Shown piece after piece: positions 18,183-26,487 of a DNA stretch of 64,000 bases. Under the pieces are notes generated by a model. The model ran no database searches and was not told the origin of the DNA. It saw nothing but the letters and a program-made list of their open reading frames with translations. Both the position numbers and the translations under genes were made by a program. How positions within the stretch are numbered: the stretch's first letter is position 1; each line of letters opens with the position of its first letter. Source of the DNA: Mycolicibacterium tusciae JS617 (GTDB lineage: Bacteria > Actinomycetota > Actinomycetes > Mycobacteriales > Mycobacteriaceae); the NCBI RefSeq assembly GCF_000243415.2, contig NZ_KI912270.1, positions 4,774,903-4,838,902 of the forward strand. Reading direction: 5' to 3'.

Positions 18183-19049
18183 CTACGCGGCGGCGCGCGG
18201 CACCGACAGCAGACCGGCGAGGTCCTCGCGCAACGCCTCCGGCGTCGCCGGCCACAGGCTCATCCACTGCCTACCGTCGGCCGATGTACTGGTCGTGATG
18301 CTGACGCGCCCCAGTTCGGTGTCGGCCACGGTCACCACCTGAGGATGAACGTGCTGGCCGATACCGTGGTCGATGACCATCGCCACCGCCATCGCCGACT
18401 CATCAAGGCGTGTGGCCGCCGCCAGCACCTCGGCCTGCTGAGGCTGCAATCCCAGCCGGCTCACCGCGGCGATCACCGCATCGCGGCCCTGCGGCGCAGC
18501 GGCCTCCAGCGTCGACTGCATCACGTCCGCCGCAATATTGACCCCCTCGATGTCGGCCGGCGCGGCCACGCCCAACGCCGGCACCAGGGTTTGACACATC
18601 AGATCCACCTGGGCGGCCGGGTCATCGGTTTCGCCGACAGCATCAATGACCATGTCGTTGCCGTCGCGGGCCGCCATCGCCAGCCATCGCCGGTACCGAC
18701 ACACCACCACCACCCGTTCGTCCACCGTGGGACTCTCGCCGTTGTGAACCGGCTCCCCCGAGGGCCGGCGAATCGCCAGCACCGCTTGCCGATCGGGACG
18801 GCTCAACACGGCCATCCATTCCCGCACCGGCTCGTCGACCGCCCCGCCGGGCTTGATCACGCCCGCCTCGACGAGGCTCAGATACTCCGCAGTCTCGGCG
18901 ATAGGGACTGGCCCGGCGGTGCTGTCGACGATCAATTCGTGATGCACCGATGGAATAAACGGCTTGAGCCGCAACGCAACTGGCATCGATTCCACGCCCA
19001 GCAGCGCCTGCAATACCCACACGCCCCCGACCGTCGTGGTCAGCGCCAT
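18183..19049 (-). CDS. espG: EspG-family PE/PPE chaperone
   Basis: A 288-residue cytosolic protein with the EspG pattern: an N-terminal VWVLQALLGVESMP helix, a conserved ERVVVVCRYRRWLAMAARDG strand-helix, and the RVSITTSTSADGRQWMSLWPATP C-terminal strand. EspG proteins bind the tip of their cognate PPE protein and deliver PE-PPE pairs to the ESX channel. It is encoded just after the PE, PPE and Esx genes, as in other ESX loci, and should be specific for the PPE at 19886. A strong hairpin separates it from the upstream Esx genes. Confidence 0.9.
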   Translation of the reverse strand: MALTTTVGGVWVLQALLGVESMPVALRLKPFIPSVHHELIVDSTAGPVPIAETAEYLSLVEAGVIKPGGAVDEPVREWMAVLSRPDRQAVLAIRRPSGEPVHNGESPTVDERVVVVCRYRRWLAMAARDGNDMVIDAVGETDDPAAQVDLMCQTLVPALGVAAPADIEGVNIAADVMQSTLEAAAPQGRDAVIAAVSRLGLQPQQAEVLAAATRLDESAMAVAMVIDHGIGQHVHPQVVTVADTELGRVSITTSTSADGRQWMSLWPATPEALREDLAGLLSVPRAAA

Positions 19050-19078
19050 GTTCTACCCCTCTCCACTTTGAGCAGCAC

Positions 19079-19110
19079 AAAGGGGGGCCAACCGGGGTTG
19101 GCCCCCCTTT
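19079..19110. terminator. Strong hairpin between the Esx pair and espG
   Basis: A perfect 14-base inverted repeat (AAAGGGGGGCCAAC / GTTGGCCCCCCTTT) with a CGGG loop sits 33 bases after the EsxA-like stop and 30 bases before the espG start. The stem ends in AAA/TTT on both strands. It resembles an intrinsic terminator or attenuator that would keep espG and downstream gene expression below that of the Esx pair, or an mRNA-stabilising stem. Confidence 0.75.
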
Positions 19111-19142
19111 GGGCGTTGTCGCTACCAGCTCCCTGGCGGGCC

Positions 19143-19439
19143 TTAGACCAAGAAGGTGTTCGCTGAGGCTCCGTCCTGGGAGACGAAGTCCACGCCGGCC
19201 TGGTCGGCGGCCCCACCGTGGCGGTGGATGACCTCTTTGCCTTCGTTGGTGGCGTCGATGATCATCTGCTGGGCCTGTGCGTAGGTGACCGACGCCTGAT
19301 CGGTGCTGAAGTACTCGGCGATGCCGCCGAGCAGGTTCTGCGCCTCCGAAGCGATGCTGTCCAGCTCGCCGCTGAACGTGCCCAGTGCGGCGTTGTAGTC
19401 CACGATCGCCGCGGGGTTGACCTTGATCATTCCGTCCAT
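19143..19439 (-). CDS. EsxA-like (ESAT-6 family) secreted protein, WXG lost
   Basis: A 98-residue helical-hairpin protein in the EsxA position. ATG 19439 is chosen because AAAGGAA precedes it; the open frame upstream is shadow. At the helix turn, where ESAT-6 has WXG, this protein has AEYFSTDQAS, so the tryptophan is missing. The C-terminal half continues with a helix (YAQAQQMIIDATNEGKEVIHRHGG) and a disordered tail ending in FLV. It should form a heterodimer with the 19481 product and be exported by the plasmid ESX system. It is encoded 41 bases after its partner. Confidence 0.85.
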   Translation of the reverse strand: MDGMIKVNPAAIVDYNAALGTFSGELDSIASEAQNLLGGIAEYFSTDQASVTYAQAQQMIIDATNEGKEVIHRHGGAADQAGVDFVSQDGASANTFLV

Positions 19440-19480
19440 AGTGGTGGATTCCTTTCGAATGTCTGTGGTGGTTGGGATGG

Positions 19481-19801
19481 TCAGGTGAAGCGCAGGCCGC
19501 CGGCGACCGACTGGATCTGCTGGGCGCTCTGCTGGTCGATGTTGGTGAAGTCCGGTGCGCTGTTGCGCAGCGCGCCGATCAGCGTCTCCCACCGCATGTT
19601 CATCTCGCGCTGGGCTTGCGAGATCTCCTCTGCGGTCGCGACGTTGGCGACACCGGCCTGCCCGTCGAGCCCACCGGTGGCCTGCAGTTCGGTCGAATGC
19701 TCCATGTAACGGCTGAGCACGTCGAGCGCCCGCATCTTGAGGTCGTCGAGCTGGTCGGCGGTGGACTGGATCTGGGCCGCCCCAACAACTTGTTGTGACA
19801 T
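19481..19801 (-). CDS. EsxB-like (CFP-10 family) secreted protein with FxxxD tail
   Basis: A 106-residue two-helix protein in the EsxB position between the PPE and the EsxA-like gene. The turn reads GGLDGQAG instead of WXG. Near the C-terminus, where EsxB proteins carry the YxxxD secretion signal, this one has PDFTNIDQQS, i.e. Phe replaces Tyr. An AGGAG lies upstream of ATG 19801. It is expected to dimerise with the EsxA-like product and carry the export signal recognised by EccC. Assignment rests on size, helix pattern and position. Confidence 0.85.
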   Translation of the reverse strand: MSQQVVGAAQIQSTADQLDDLKMRALDVLSRYMEHSTELQATGGLDGQAGVANVATAEEISQAQREMNMRWETLIGALRNSAPDFTNIDQQSAQQIQSVAGGLRFT

Positions 19802-19885
19802 GAAAACTCCTGTTCTGGAAGATGTTTTGCGTTCTAGGAAGAAGTGTATGGGCGTCTACACACCCCGCCGTGCGCTAATTTGTTG

Positions 19886-21115
19886 TTACCTGTCCCCCCT
19901 GTCACCAGCCGGTCGGGCAAGCGTGACCTGCATCGTTCGTCCCTGTCGCTGCTCGGTCGCCGCGCCGCCATCTCGTCCCATCGCTGAGGCCGGAGCGCCA
20001 TAGAGACCGCCGGTGCCCGCACCGCCTGACGGGTGAGGCCCGGCAGCCACCGGTTCGGGAACCCCGCCGAATCCACCCGGTAACTTCGGTGCGGTCGGGG
20101 TGCTGAAGCTGCCCACCGGGCGGGTGTAGGAACTGGTCGGGACGACCCCGCTGCCGCCGGCGCCGATGCCACCGCCGCCCCCGCCGCCACCGCTGAGCGC
20201 CGCCATCGCCGGCGAGGCCACCGGCGTGCCCGTGAGCGGACCCGCTGATGGGGCGCCACCGAGGCCGCCCATGCTCGAGGACAACGGTCCCAGTAGGCCC
20301 ATCGGCATCTGCGCGAACTGGCCGAGCATTTGGGGGGCTTGGCCGAGCATTTGCGGGGCTTGGCCCAGCATTCCCGTCATTGAGGAGAACTGACCCATCA
20401 TCGCCATCGGCGATCCCATGGCCGAAAGCGCATCGGCTGGCGCTGAGGCCGCTTCGCTCGCCGGCACCGCCGCGGTGCTGGCCTGCTGCATGCTCTGCGA
20501 GCTGGCCTGCAATGCACCCTGGACACCGGTCTGTGCGCCCGCGTTTGCTAGGGCGGCCAGCGCTGCCGCCGGGTTTGGTGCCATCGGTGCGAACGGAGGC
20601 GGTGTGGCCAGCACGCCCACCGCCGCGGCGACGACACTTTGAAAACCGGACGCGATCGCGGCGTTCTGGATCCATTGCCGCTGGTACTCGGCGACCAACG
20701 CGGCGATGGCGGGGCTGTTCTGCCCGATGAAGTTCGTCGCGACCAGCGCCTCGGTGTCAACGAGGTTCTGATCCGACACCGGGCCAGGCACCATCGTGGT
20801 TTTGGCCAGGTGCCAGGCGTCCACGATCGCTGTCGCCTGCACTACGGCTTCCTCGAACCAGGCCACCGCTGTGCCTAAGATCGCCGCGAACGCTTGCGCA
20901 GTCATCGTCATCGCCGCGCCGCCCGCGCCCTGCCAACCCACCGCGGCGGTGGTGCTGGTGCTGGTGGTCATCGTCGCGATCTCGGCGGTCAGCATCGCCG
21001 CGACCGCCTGATGCGCCGCCGCACAGGCCGCAGCGCTGGCAGCCTGATCACCGGCGGCGTGCTGGTAATAATTGACCTGCGGCGGGTTGAGCGCCGAATC
21101 CCCGAAGCCTGGCAT
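19886..21115 (-). CDS. PPE-family protein
   Basis: A 409-residue PPE protein. The first 180 residues are the PPE helical domain, with NPPQVNYY near the start, GWQGAGG at the WXG-type turn, and a LVATNFIGQNSPAIAALVAEY helix typical of PPE proteins. The C-terminal half is Gly/Ala/Pro-rich, with three to four MLGQAPQ/MLGQFAQ repeats and glycine runs. PPE proteins are exported as PE-PPE dimers with an EspG chaperone. Both partners are adjacent (PE 15 bases upstream, EspG two genes downstream). Confidence 0.92.
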   Translation of the reverse strand: MPGFGDSALNPPQVNYYQHAAGDQAASAAACAAAHQAVAAMLTAEIATMTTSTSTTAAVGWQGAGGAAMTMTAQAFAAILGTAVAWFEEAVVQATAIVDAWHLAKTTMVPGPVSDQNLVDTEALVATNFIGQNSPAIAALVAEYQRQWIQNAAIASGFQSVVAAAVGVLATPPPFAPMAPNPAAALAALANAGAQTGVQGALQASSQSMQQASTAAVPASEAASAPADALSAMGSPMAMMGQFSSMTGMLGQAPQMLGQAPQMLGQFAQMPMGLLGPLSSSMGGLGGAPSAGPLTGTPVASPAMAALSGGGGGGGGIGAGGSGVVPTSSYTRPVGSFSTPTAPKLPGGFGGVPEPVAAGPHPSGGAGTGGLYGAPASAMGRDGGAATEQRQGRTMQVTLARPAGDRGDR

Positions 21116-21130
21116 GGGTCTTCGACAGTT

Positions 21131-21436
21131 CTAAATGGCCAGTGCCGTCTGCTGCAGCACGTCCATGGCCGCGTAGCTGGTGCCGTTGACGCCGACATTG
21201 CCGGCAAACATGGCCCGGGTCATCGTCAGCTGAGTCAACGCGGACACCGCGGCGGCTCCGCGCCCGTTCAGTGCCGCTGCAGCGGCCATCGACGCCGGAT
21301 CGCTGCCGGGAGGCAGCACCGTGGTCATGACCGGAGCCGCTCCGGACGTCCCGGCCGCCATCCTCCCGGCGCCTGCGGCCTCGGCAGCTGACAGCATCCC
21401 CAGCAATGCCGGATCGACCCCAATTGGAACACCCAT
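21131..21436 (-). CDS. PE-family protein with YxxxD signal
   Basis: A 101-residue protein of the length of a bare PE domain, forming two antiparallel helices. The canonical type VII signal YxxxD is present as YAAMD at about residues 88-92. It starts at ATG 21436, preceded by GGGAGG. It partners the PPE protein encoded 15 bases downstream. It has no C-terminal extension, so it is probably only a delivery partner. Confidence 0.88.
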   Translation of the reverse strand: MGVPIGVDPALLGMLSAAEAAGAGRMAAGTSGAAPVMTTVLPPGSDPASMAAAAALNGRGAAAVSALTQLTMTRAMFAGNVGVNGTSYAAMDVLQQTALAI

Positions 21437-21644
21437 TGTGTTTGCCTCCCGATTCGTGGTGGTGATTTGGCCTCAGTTTAATAGCAGTCAGCGCGGGGTA
21501 CCTGCGCTAAATTCCGCAGCTGCGCGGCTACCCGCATTGACCTGCGGGTTTGTCGAGCATCGCTGCGGAAATAGTCTCGCATCGGCACGGCGGGACACCG
21601 ATTTCGTTGCCACCCCGGCGCCGCGCAGGTGTCTCGTGGGCGCA

Positions 21645-24600
21645 TTAGCTGGGCCTCGCCGACGTTGAATGCCGCCGAGGCGCCGCGCGGGCCGGCTCGG
21701 GAGTCCAGGCCACCAGCACACCGTCGGTGCCGCCGGGTTGGACGTAGATGCCCTTGCCTTGACGTTGCGGTTCAGCGTAGACGCCGCTGATGATCGGCCC
21801 GTTCTCTCGGCGCCCGTCCAGGATGATGGTCGGTTGCAGCCCGCCGACGAGTCTGCCGAGCACGCTGTTGCCGGAGGCCAGGAAGCTCCACAGCTTGATG
21901 TCGGCGGCGGCGATGATGTGCAGCCCCAACTGGTCGGCCCCCTCGACGTGGCTCGCCAGCTTCAGCAGCGGATTCTCCGCCGAATTCCAGGACGTGATGT
22001 CGTCGATGACCACGAAAATCTTGCGGCCCGTCCAGAACTGGCGCGACAGCATTTCCGATGGGCTGGTGCCCGGCGGCGGGGTGCGCCTGTTGAACAAGTC
22101 GTCCAACTCGGTGGCGGCCAGGGCGATGTCGGCGCGGGTGTAGGCATAGCGAGACAGCCACGTGTCCTCGGGTACCACGCCCAGATGGCGGCGGCGCGGA
22201 TCGATCAGCACAATGGTGGCCTCGTCGGGGCGGTAATGGGCCATGATGCTGTGCATCATCGTGCGCAGAAACGCTGTCCGCCCGGACTGCGCGCGTCCCA
22301 CGACAACGGCGTGGGGGTTCTCGGCGAAGTCGACGAACGCGGGTCCCAGATCGGATTCGGACAACCCGAACGGGACGAAGTCGCGCTGCGCACCGCCATT
22401 GATCTTGGCCAAGACGTCGGCCAAGAGCACCATCTCGGGCAGCCGTTTGACCTCGGCGAATTTCCCGGTCCCGGCCACCCGCCGCACCACCGCGCCGACG
22501 CCGCGGGAGTCGATGCGCCCGGACGGATCGTTGGCCAGTACCGGCTCTCCGACCATGATGTGGAATCCGGCGGCGCTCAGTCCGCGCCCGGGCTTGACAG
22601 GAACCTCCTTGCCGCGGTTGATCGTGGGGTCGCGGCGGCCCAGCTCCGATTCCCGCTCGTCGGTCATCCGCAGCTCGATACGCTCGGTGGACAGGTTCTT
22701 GATCGGGCTGGGAATCTTCGACAGATAGCTGGTGTGAGTGACGATGGTGCGCACCCCGTAATTGCCGGCCCGCTGCAACGCGAGCACTTGATCGACCTGT
22801 TTCTGGCCCGAATCGTTGAAGTTGGCCCAGCCGTCGATGACCAGCACCACATCGCCACCCGATACGCCGATGTCGGTCGGGTTGGGGCCGAACTTGGCTT
22901 CACGGACCTGTTCCATGTCCAAACCGCGGGCCGCGAAAAGTCGTTCACGCTCCTCGACGATGCCGCGCACGGTGGCCAGCAGACGGGTGACGCCCTCGGT
23001 GTCGTGCAGCGCTGCCACCCCTGCCACGTGCGGAAGGTCGCTCAACCGGTCCAATTGCGGGCCACTGGCGGCGATGCAGTAAAACTGCACCCGCTCGGGC
23101 CGGTACATCAACGCGCCCGCGGTAATCATCGTCATCACCGCGTTGGTGTGGCCCATCCGCGGGGCGCCGACGATGAGCACGTTGCTTTCCAGCAGATTGA
23201 GACAGCACACATCCTGGCGGTGTTCGCGGGGACGGTCCTCCAGCGCCACCGGCAGAACCAGACCCGGATTCTGACCGTAATCGACATCCCACGGCTTGCC
23301 GCCGCGCAGGCGGGCCACCAAGTCGTCCGCGGACGGCGGAACACCCAGCGGCGGGAGCCACATCTCGCGCGGCGGGGCCGCCCCGGTTGCCTGAAGCGAG
23401 CCGATCACCCCGTCGATGATCTTCACACTCGTTTCTTCGGGCAGCCGAACAGGTGCCGCGGTGTCACGCTCCACCGGCTCAGCGAGCAGGCCATCAATAT
23501 CGGGCGCCTCTTCGGCCGTGAACGGTCGCGGCTCAAACCAGGTGCCGGCCTCCAGCGGCCGACTGTCATCAGGCCCGGACTGCGGCACGAAGTCAGCCGA
23601 GGAATAAAAGAACCGGAACTGGCGCGGCTGGCGTTGCGCTACCCGCAGATATGCCGTTCCCTCCGCGCCCTTTTCGTCGATCTTCGCCGCGATACCCACA
23701 CCGAGCGCCTCGCGGGAATCTTCCTCGGTACCGGTGCGGCCGGCGATAGTAAAGCCCAGCAATTTGCGGATGTCGCGCAGCTTTTGGGTGTCGACCGTCT
23801 GACCGACCAACTGCAGGAACATGTGGTAGGCGCGGCCCTGGCGCATAATCCGCCAAAACAGACTGCGGAACTTATCGCCCCAGTCCTTATCGCTGAGCAG
23901 CTCCTGGTATTCGTCGGCGATGACCCACAGCACCGGCACCGGCGGCAGCGACGGATCGGTCAGCCGCCGCTGGTTGTAGACCGTCAGGTCCACCACGTCG
24001 GGCCCCGCGGCGTTGCACAACGCGCCGCGGCGATCCAATTCGCCCTCCAAGGCCTCATACATGCGCCCCACCAGGTGGCGCTCATCGGCGAGATTGCTGA
24101 CGCTGGCCACCACATGCGGGAACTGTTCCAACACGCCGGCCGCAGACTTGAGCTTGAAGTCGAAGAACACCACGTTGGCGACCTCAGGCGAATGGGTCAA
24201 AGCCATCGACGCGACTTCAGTAATGATGCCTTCGGATTTTCCGGCGCCGGTCGTGCCGATGAACAGCGAGTGCATGCCCATGCCCTGCTGGCTGCCCTCC
24301 TTCAGATCCAACTCCACAACCTGGCCGCTGTCATCCAAGCCCACCGGAAACCGCATCCAATCCGGCCCCTGGCCGCGCCGTGGTGACCACAACCGGTCCA
24401 CGTCCAAATTGCGGGGATCGCGCACTCCCAGCGCGTCGAGCAAAGTGCGCCGCTGAGTGTTCTCACTGACCGTGGCAGTGACACCGCCCGCGGCGCGGTG
24501 GCGGGCCATCGCTCGAGCGAACCGCTCGGCCGCGGTCACCGACATCTGGTCGGCCGTGGCGTAAAAGGCGTCGTCGAGCTCGTCAGAGGACAGATGCTGC

Positions 24601-25817
24601 ACACCGCTGACCGGCGTGAGATCCTCGGCGGGCATGCGTTTACGCAGAGCGCCGTCGACGAGGCGGTAGGTCGTCTCCGGGGAAAACCCGATCCAGCTTT
24701 TCGTGCCGAACGCATCCTGCGGCGACGGCGGCGGCACCGAGGGCGCCAGCCGCACAAACCACGTGCCGGCATACCCGGCGCTACCAGTCAGACCGGCCCA
24801 ATCCTCCGGGGTCCCGCAGTTGTCGTCGATGATCACCCGAAACGGCAACACGGTGTTCCCGGTGCCGTGCAGCCCGCCCACCGGTGGCGCCCACTCGCTG
24901 CGCGGCAGCTCGGCCTCGTCGAAGAACTCCTCCAGCACGGCCGGCGAGGAAAACAGCAACCGCCGCTCCCCGCAGCCGTCACGCTTGCTCTGATGCTGCA
25001 TATGCGGCAGCCACTTCGCCCAATCCCACACCGACGGTGCATCGCTGACCACCAAGATCTGCAGATCAGCAGGGCTGTGGAACGCCGCCAACTGACACAT
25101 CATCGCCCGCAACAAGGCCCGAGCCTGATCCATGTCACCGACAAACGACACACCGGCGAAACGCGGCAGCCAAATCACCTTGGCCATGTCGTCGATGTAT
25201 TCCTGCTCCAACAGGAACTTGCGCAGCGCATGCCCGGTAGCCGGCTCGATCTGCGACGCCTCAGGGATCTTCGGCTTCTCGATCTGCATCGCAAGCTTCA
25301 CCTTGCCGACGCCGACCCGCACCTCGCCGAACACATCGGTCGCCGGATCGGACCCCGGCGAGCGTTCCCACATCCGCTCCGTGCCCACCGCGGCGACGAG
25401 CTTCTCAGGATCCCAATGAAAATGCTCGCGGTGCTCGAACTGGGCGCGGCGCTGCAACCCGATTTCATCGCGCACATCATCCTGGCGGGCGAAATAGTTG
25501 GCGCGGTACTGCCGCAGCTCACCCCACGACATCTTCTGCGCGGCACCGCGGCCGCGGAAAAGCATGCCGGCCATGCCGATCAGCATCATGATGCCGAAAA
25601 TGCCGAAACCCGATGCGAAGCTGCGCATTCCGGACATGTACATCGCGACGATGAACCCGACCACACCGACAATGAGGGCGATCGGCAACACGATCCCCCA
25701 CACGCTGCGCGGCGGCGGGATGGGCGCCGGAATAGGTGGGTCAATCGCGATCTTGCCGCCGGCCGTGGCCGGCGGGCGCGGGATCGGACCAGGCCGCCTG
25801 AAAGGATGAGTCGTCAC
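21645..25817 (-). CDS. eccC: ESX secretion motor ATPase EccC
   Basis: A 1390-residue FtsK/SpoIIIE-type motor, unsplit (ESX-1 has EccCa/EccCb). Two membrane helices lie at about 40-95, followed by three tandem ATPase domains. The first has a complete Walker A (FIGTTGAGKSEGI, near residue 520). The second is degenerate (IVGAPRMGHTN, near 885) and the third deviates (GRAQSGRTAF, near 1175), as is usual for EccC, where only the first domain is strongly catalytic. GTG 25817 is chosen at the start of the conserved region. The open frame runs 30 codons further without a ribosome site, and a TA-rich motif lies in that interval. EccC recognises the YxxxD-type signal and powers export. Confidence 0.95.
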   Translation of the reverse strand: MTTHPFRRPGPIPRPPATAGGKIAIDPPIPAPIPPPRSVWGIVLPIALIVGVVGFIVAMYMSGMRSFASGFGIFGIMMLIGMAGMLFRGRGAAQKMSWGELRQYRANYFARQDDVRDEIGLQRRAQFEHREHFHWDPEKLVAAVGTERMWERSPGSDPATDVFGEVRVGVGKVKLAMQIEKPKIPEASQIEPATGHALRKFLLEQEYIDDMAKVIWLPRFAGVSFVGDMDQARALLRAMMCQLAAFHSPADLQILVVSDAPSVWDWAKWLPHMQHQSKRDGCGERRLLFSSPAVLEEFFDEAELPRSEWAPPVGGLHGTGNTVLPFRVIIDDNCGTPEDWAGLTGSAGYAGTWFVRLAPSVPPPSPQDAFGTKSWIGFSPETTYRLVDGALRKRMPAEDLTPVSGVQHLSSDELDDAFYATADQMSVTAAERFARAMARHRAAGGVTATVSENTQRRTLLDALGVRDPRNLDVDRLWSPRRGQGPDWMRFPVGLDDSGQVVELDLKEGSQQGMGMHSLFIGTTGAGKSEGIITEVASMALTHSPEVANVVFFDFKLKSAAGVLEQFPHVVASVSNLADERHLVGRMYEALEGELDRRGALCNAAGPDVVDLTVYNQRRLTDPSLPPVPVLWVIADEYQELLSDKDWGDKFRSLFWRIMRQGRAYHMFLQLVGQTVDTQKLRDIRKLLGFTIAGRTGTEEDSREALGVGIAAKIDEKGAEGTAYLRVAQRQPRQFRFFYSSADFVPQSGPDDSRPLEAGTWFEPRPFTAEEAPDIDGLLAEPVERDTAAPVRLPEETSVKIIDGVIGSLQATGAAPPREMWLPPLGVPPSADDLVARLRGGKPWDVDYGQNPGLVLPVALEDRPREHRQDVCCLNLLESNVLIVGAPRMGHTNAVMTMITAGALMYRPERVQFYCIAASGPQLDRLSDLPHVAGVAALHDTEGVTRLLATVRGIVEERERLFAARGLDMEQVREAKFGPNPTDIGVSGGDVVLVIDGWANFNDSGQKQVDQVLALQRAGNYGVRTIVTHTSYLSKIPSPIKNLSTERIELRMTDERESELGRRDPTINRGKEVPVKPGRGLSAAGFHIMVGEPVLANDPSGRIDSRGVGAVVRRVAGTGKFAEVKRLPEMVLLADVLAKINGGAQRDFVPFGLSESDLGPAFVDFAENPHAVVVGRAQSGRTAFLRTMMHSIMAHYRPDEATIVLIDPRRRHLGVVPEDTWLSRYAYTRADIALAATELDDLFNRRTPPPGTSPSEMLSRQFWTGRKIFVVIDDITSWNSAENPLLKLASHVEGADQLGLHIIAAADIKLWSFLASGNSVLGRLVGGLQPTIILDGRRENGPIISGVYAEPQRQGKGIYVQPGGTDGVLVAWTPEPARAAPRRHSTSARPS

Positions 25818-25847
25818 GAAAGCAACCCTAACCCCGCCCAGAACCCC

Positions 25848-25875
25848 ATATCGGCACCAATTTAGGACCCCCGAC
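25848..25875. promoter_or_regulatory. ESX-locus motif upstream of eccC
   Basis: ATATCGGCACCAATTTAGG followed by ACCCCCGAC lies 31-58 bases before the proposed eccC GTG start. It matches the espI and eccB upstream sites in the ATCGGCACYARTTT core, and the eccB site in the CCCCCGAC flank. Its distance to the start is similar in all three, which favours a promoter or operator role. Confidence 0.5.
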
Positions 25876-25918
25876 AACTGACCCATTAGGGCCGTTGAGA
25901 ACGTCAACCAACTTCCAC

Positions 25919-26473
25919 TCAGACCGTTCTGACCGGTCCTAACACACCCGGCGCAGAGCCGGTGTTGCTGACCGGCGCAAGCCCGCCAAACCCGCCGCCG
26001 GCCGCGCCGCCCGGGTCGATCGGCTCGACGTCGTCGACCCTGATCATCAACCCGTTATCGTCGTATTCCCAATGCCAACCCTCAGCGCCAGTATTGCTGA
26101 CCATCCGGGTACTCGGCGTGCCAGCGCCGCCGCTGGCGCCGGGGGGCGGCGGTGCCTGCATGGTCTGAACAACCGATTTGATGTCGGCCGCGCTCTCGGT
26201 GTCCTGCGCCCTGAACTCGGTCGTCGCGGTCTCAGCCTTCTGAACCCCTTCAATAGGTTCAGGTGCCAGCGTCGCTGAGGCGTGCGCGACATTCTTGGCC
26301 ACCGCAACCGCCACGGCGTTGGCGGCCACGTCGATCGGCGATCCCGCCGCAGGCATAGGAACCGGACCAGGCTGGGAGGCCCGCATGACCTCACCGGCGA
26401 TCGACTGAGCGGTCCCCGTCACCGCCGCGGGTAAGACCTCGATCGGCTCAGCACTCCCTGATACTGCCGGCAT
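25919..26473 (-). CDS. Small ESX-associated acidic protein of unknown function
   Basis: A 184-residue protein, Ala/Pro/Glu-rich. The middle looks helical (AANAVAVAVAKNVAHASATL) and the C-terminal part contains a conserved-looking EGWHWEYDDNGLMIRVDDVEPIDPGG segment. ATG 26473 is chosen because GAGGAGAG stands nine bases upstream. It follows the 838-residue Esp-like gene by 14 bases, so the two are almost certainly cotranslated and may form a substrate/chaperone pair. No named family recognised. A similar small gene lies beside the chromosomal ESX-2 cluster as far as I recall. Confidence 0.65.
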   Translation of the reverse strand: MPAVSGSAEPIEVLPAAVTGTAQSIAGEVMRASQPGPVPMPAAGSPIDVAANAVAVAVAKNVAHASATLAPEPIEGVQKAETATTEFRAQDTESAADIKSVVQTMQAPPPPGASGGAGTPSTRMVSNTGAEGWHWEYDDNGLMIRVDDVEPIDPGGAAGGGFGGLAPVSNTGSAPGVLGPVRTV

Positions 26474-26487
26474 CGGTTCAACTCTCC

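Noticed and set aside
21669..24386. 905-codon plus-strand open frame
   Set aside because: It is antisense to eccC, with His/Arg/Gly-rich composition typical of shadow frames in GC-rich DNA. The minus-strand EccC has clear ATPase motifs.
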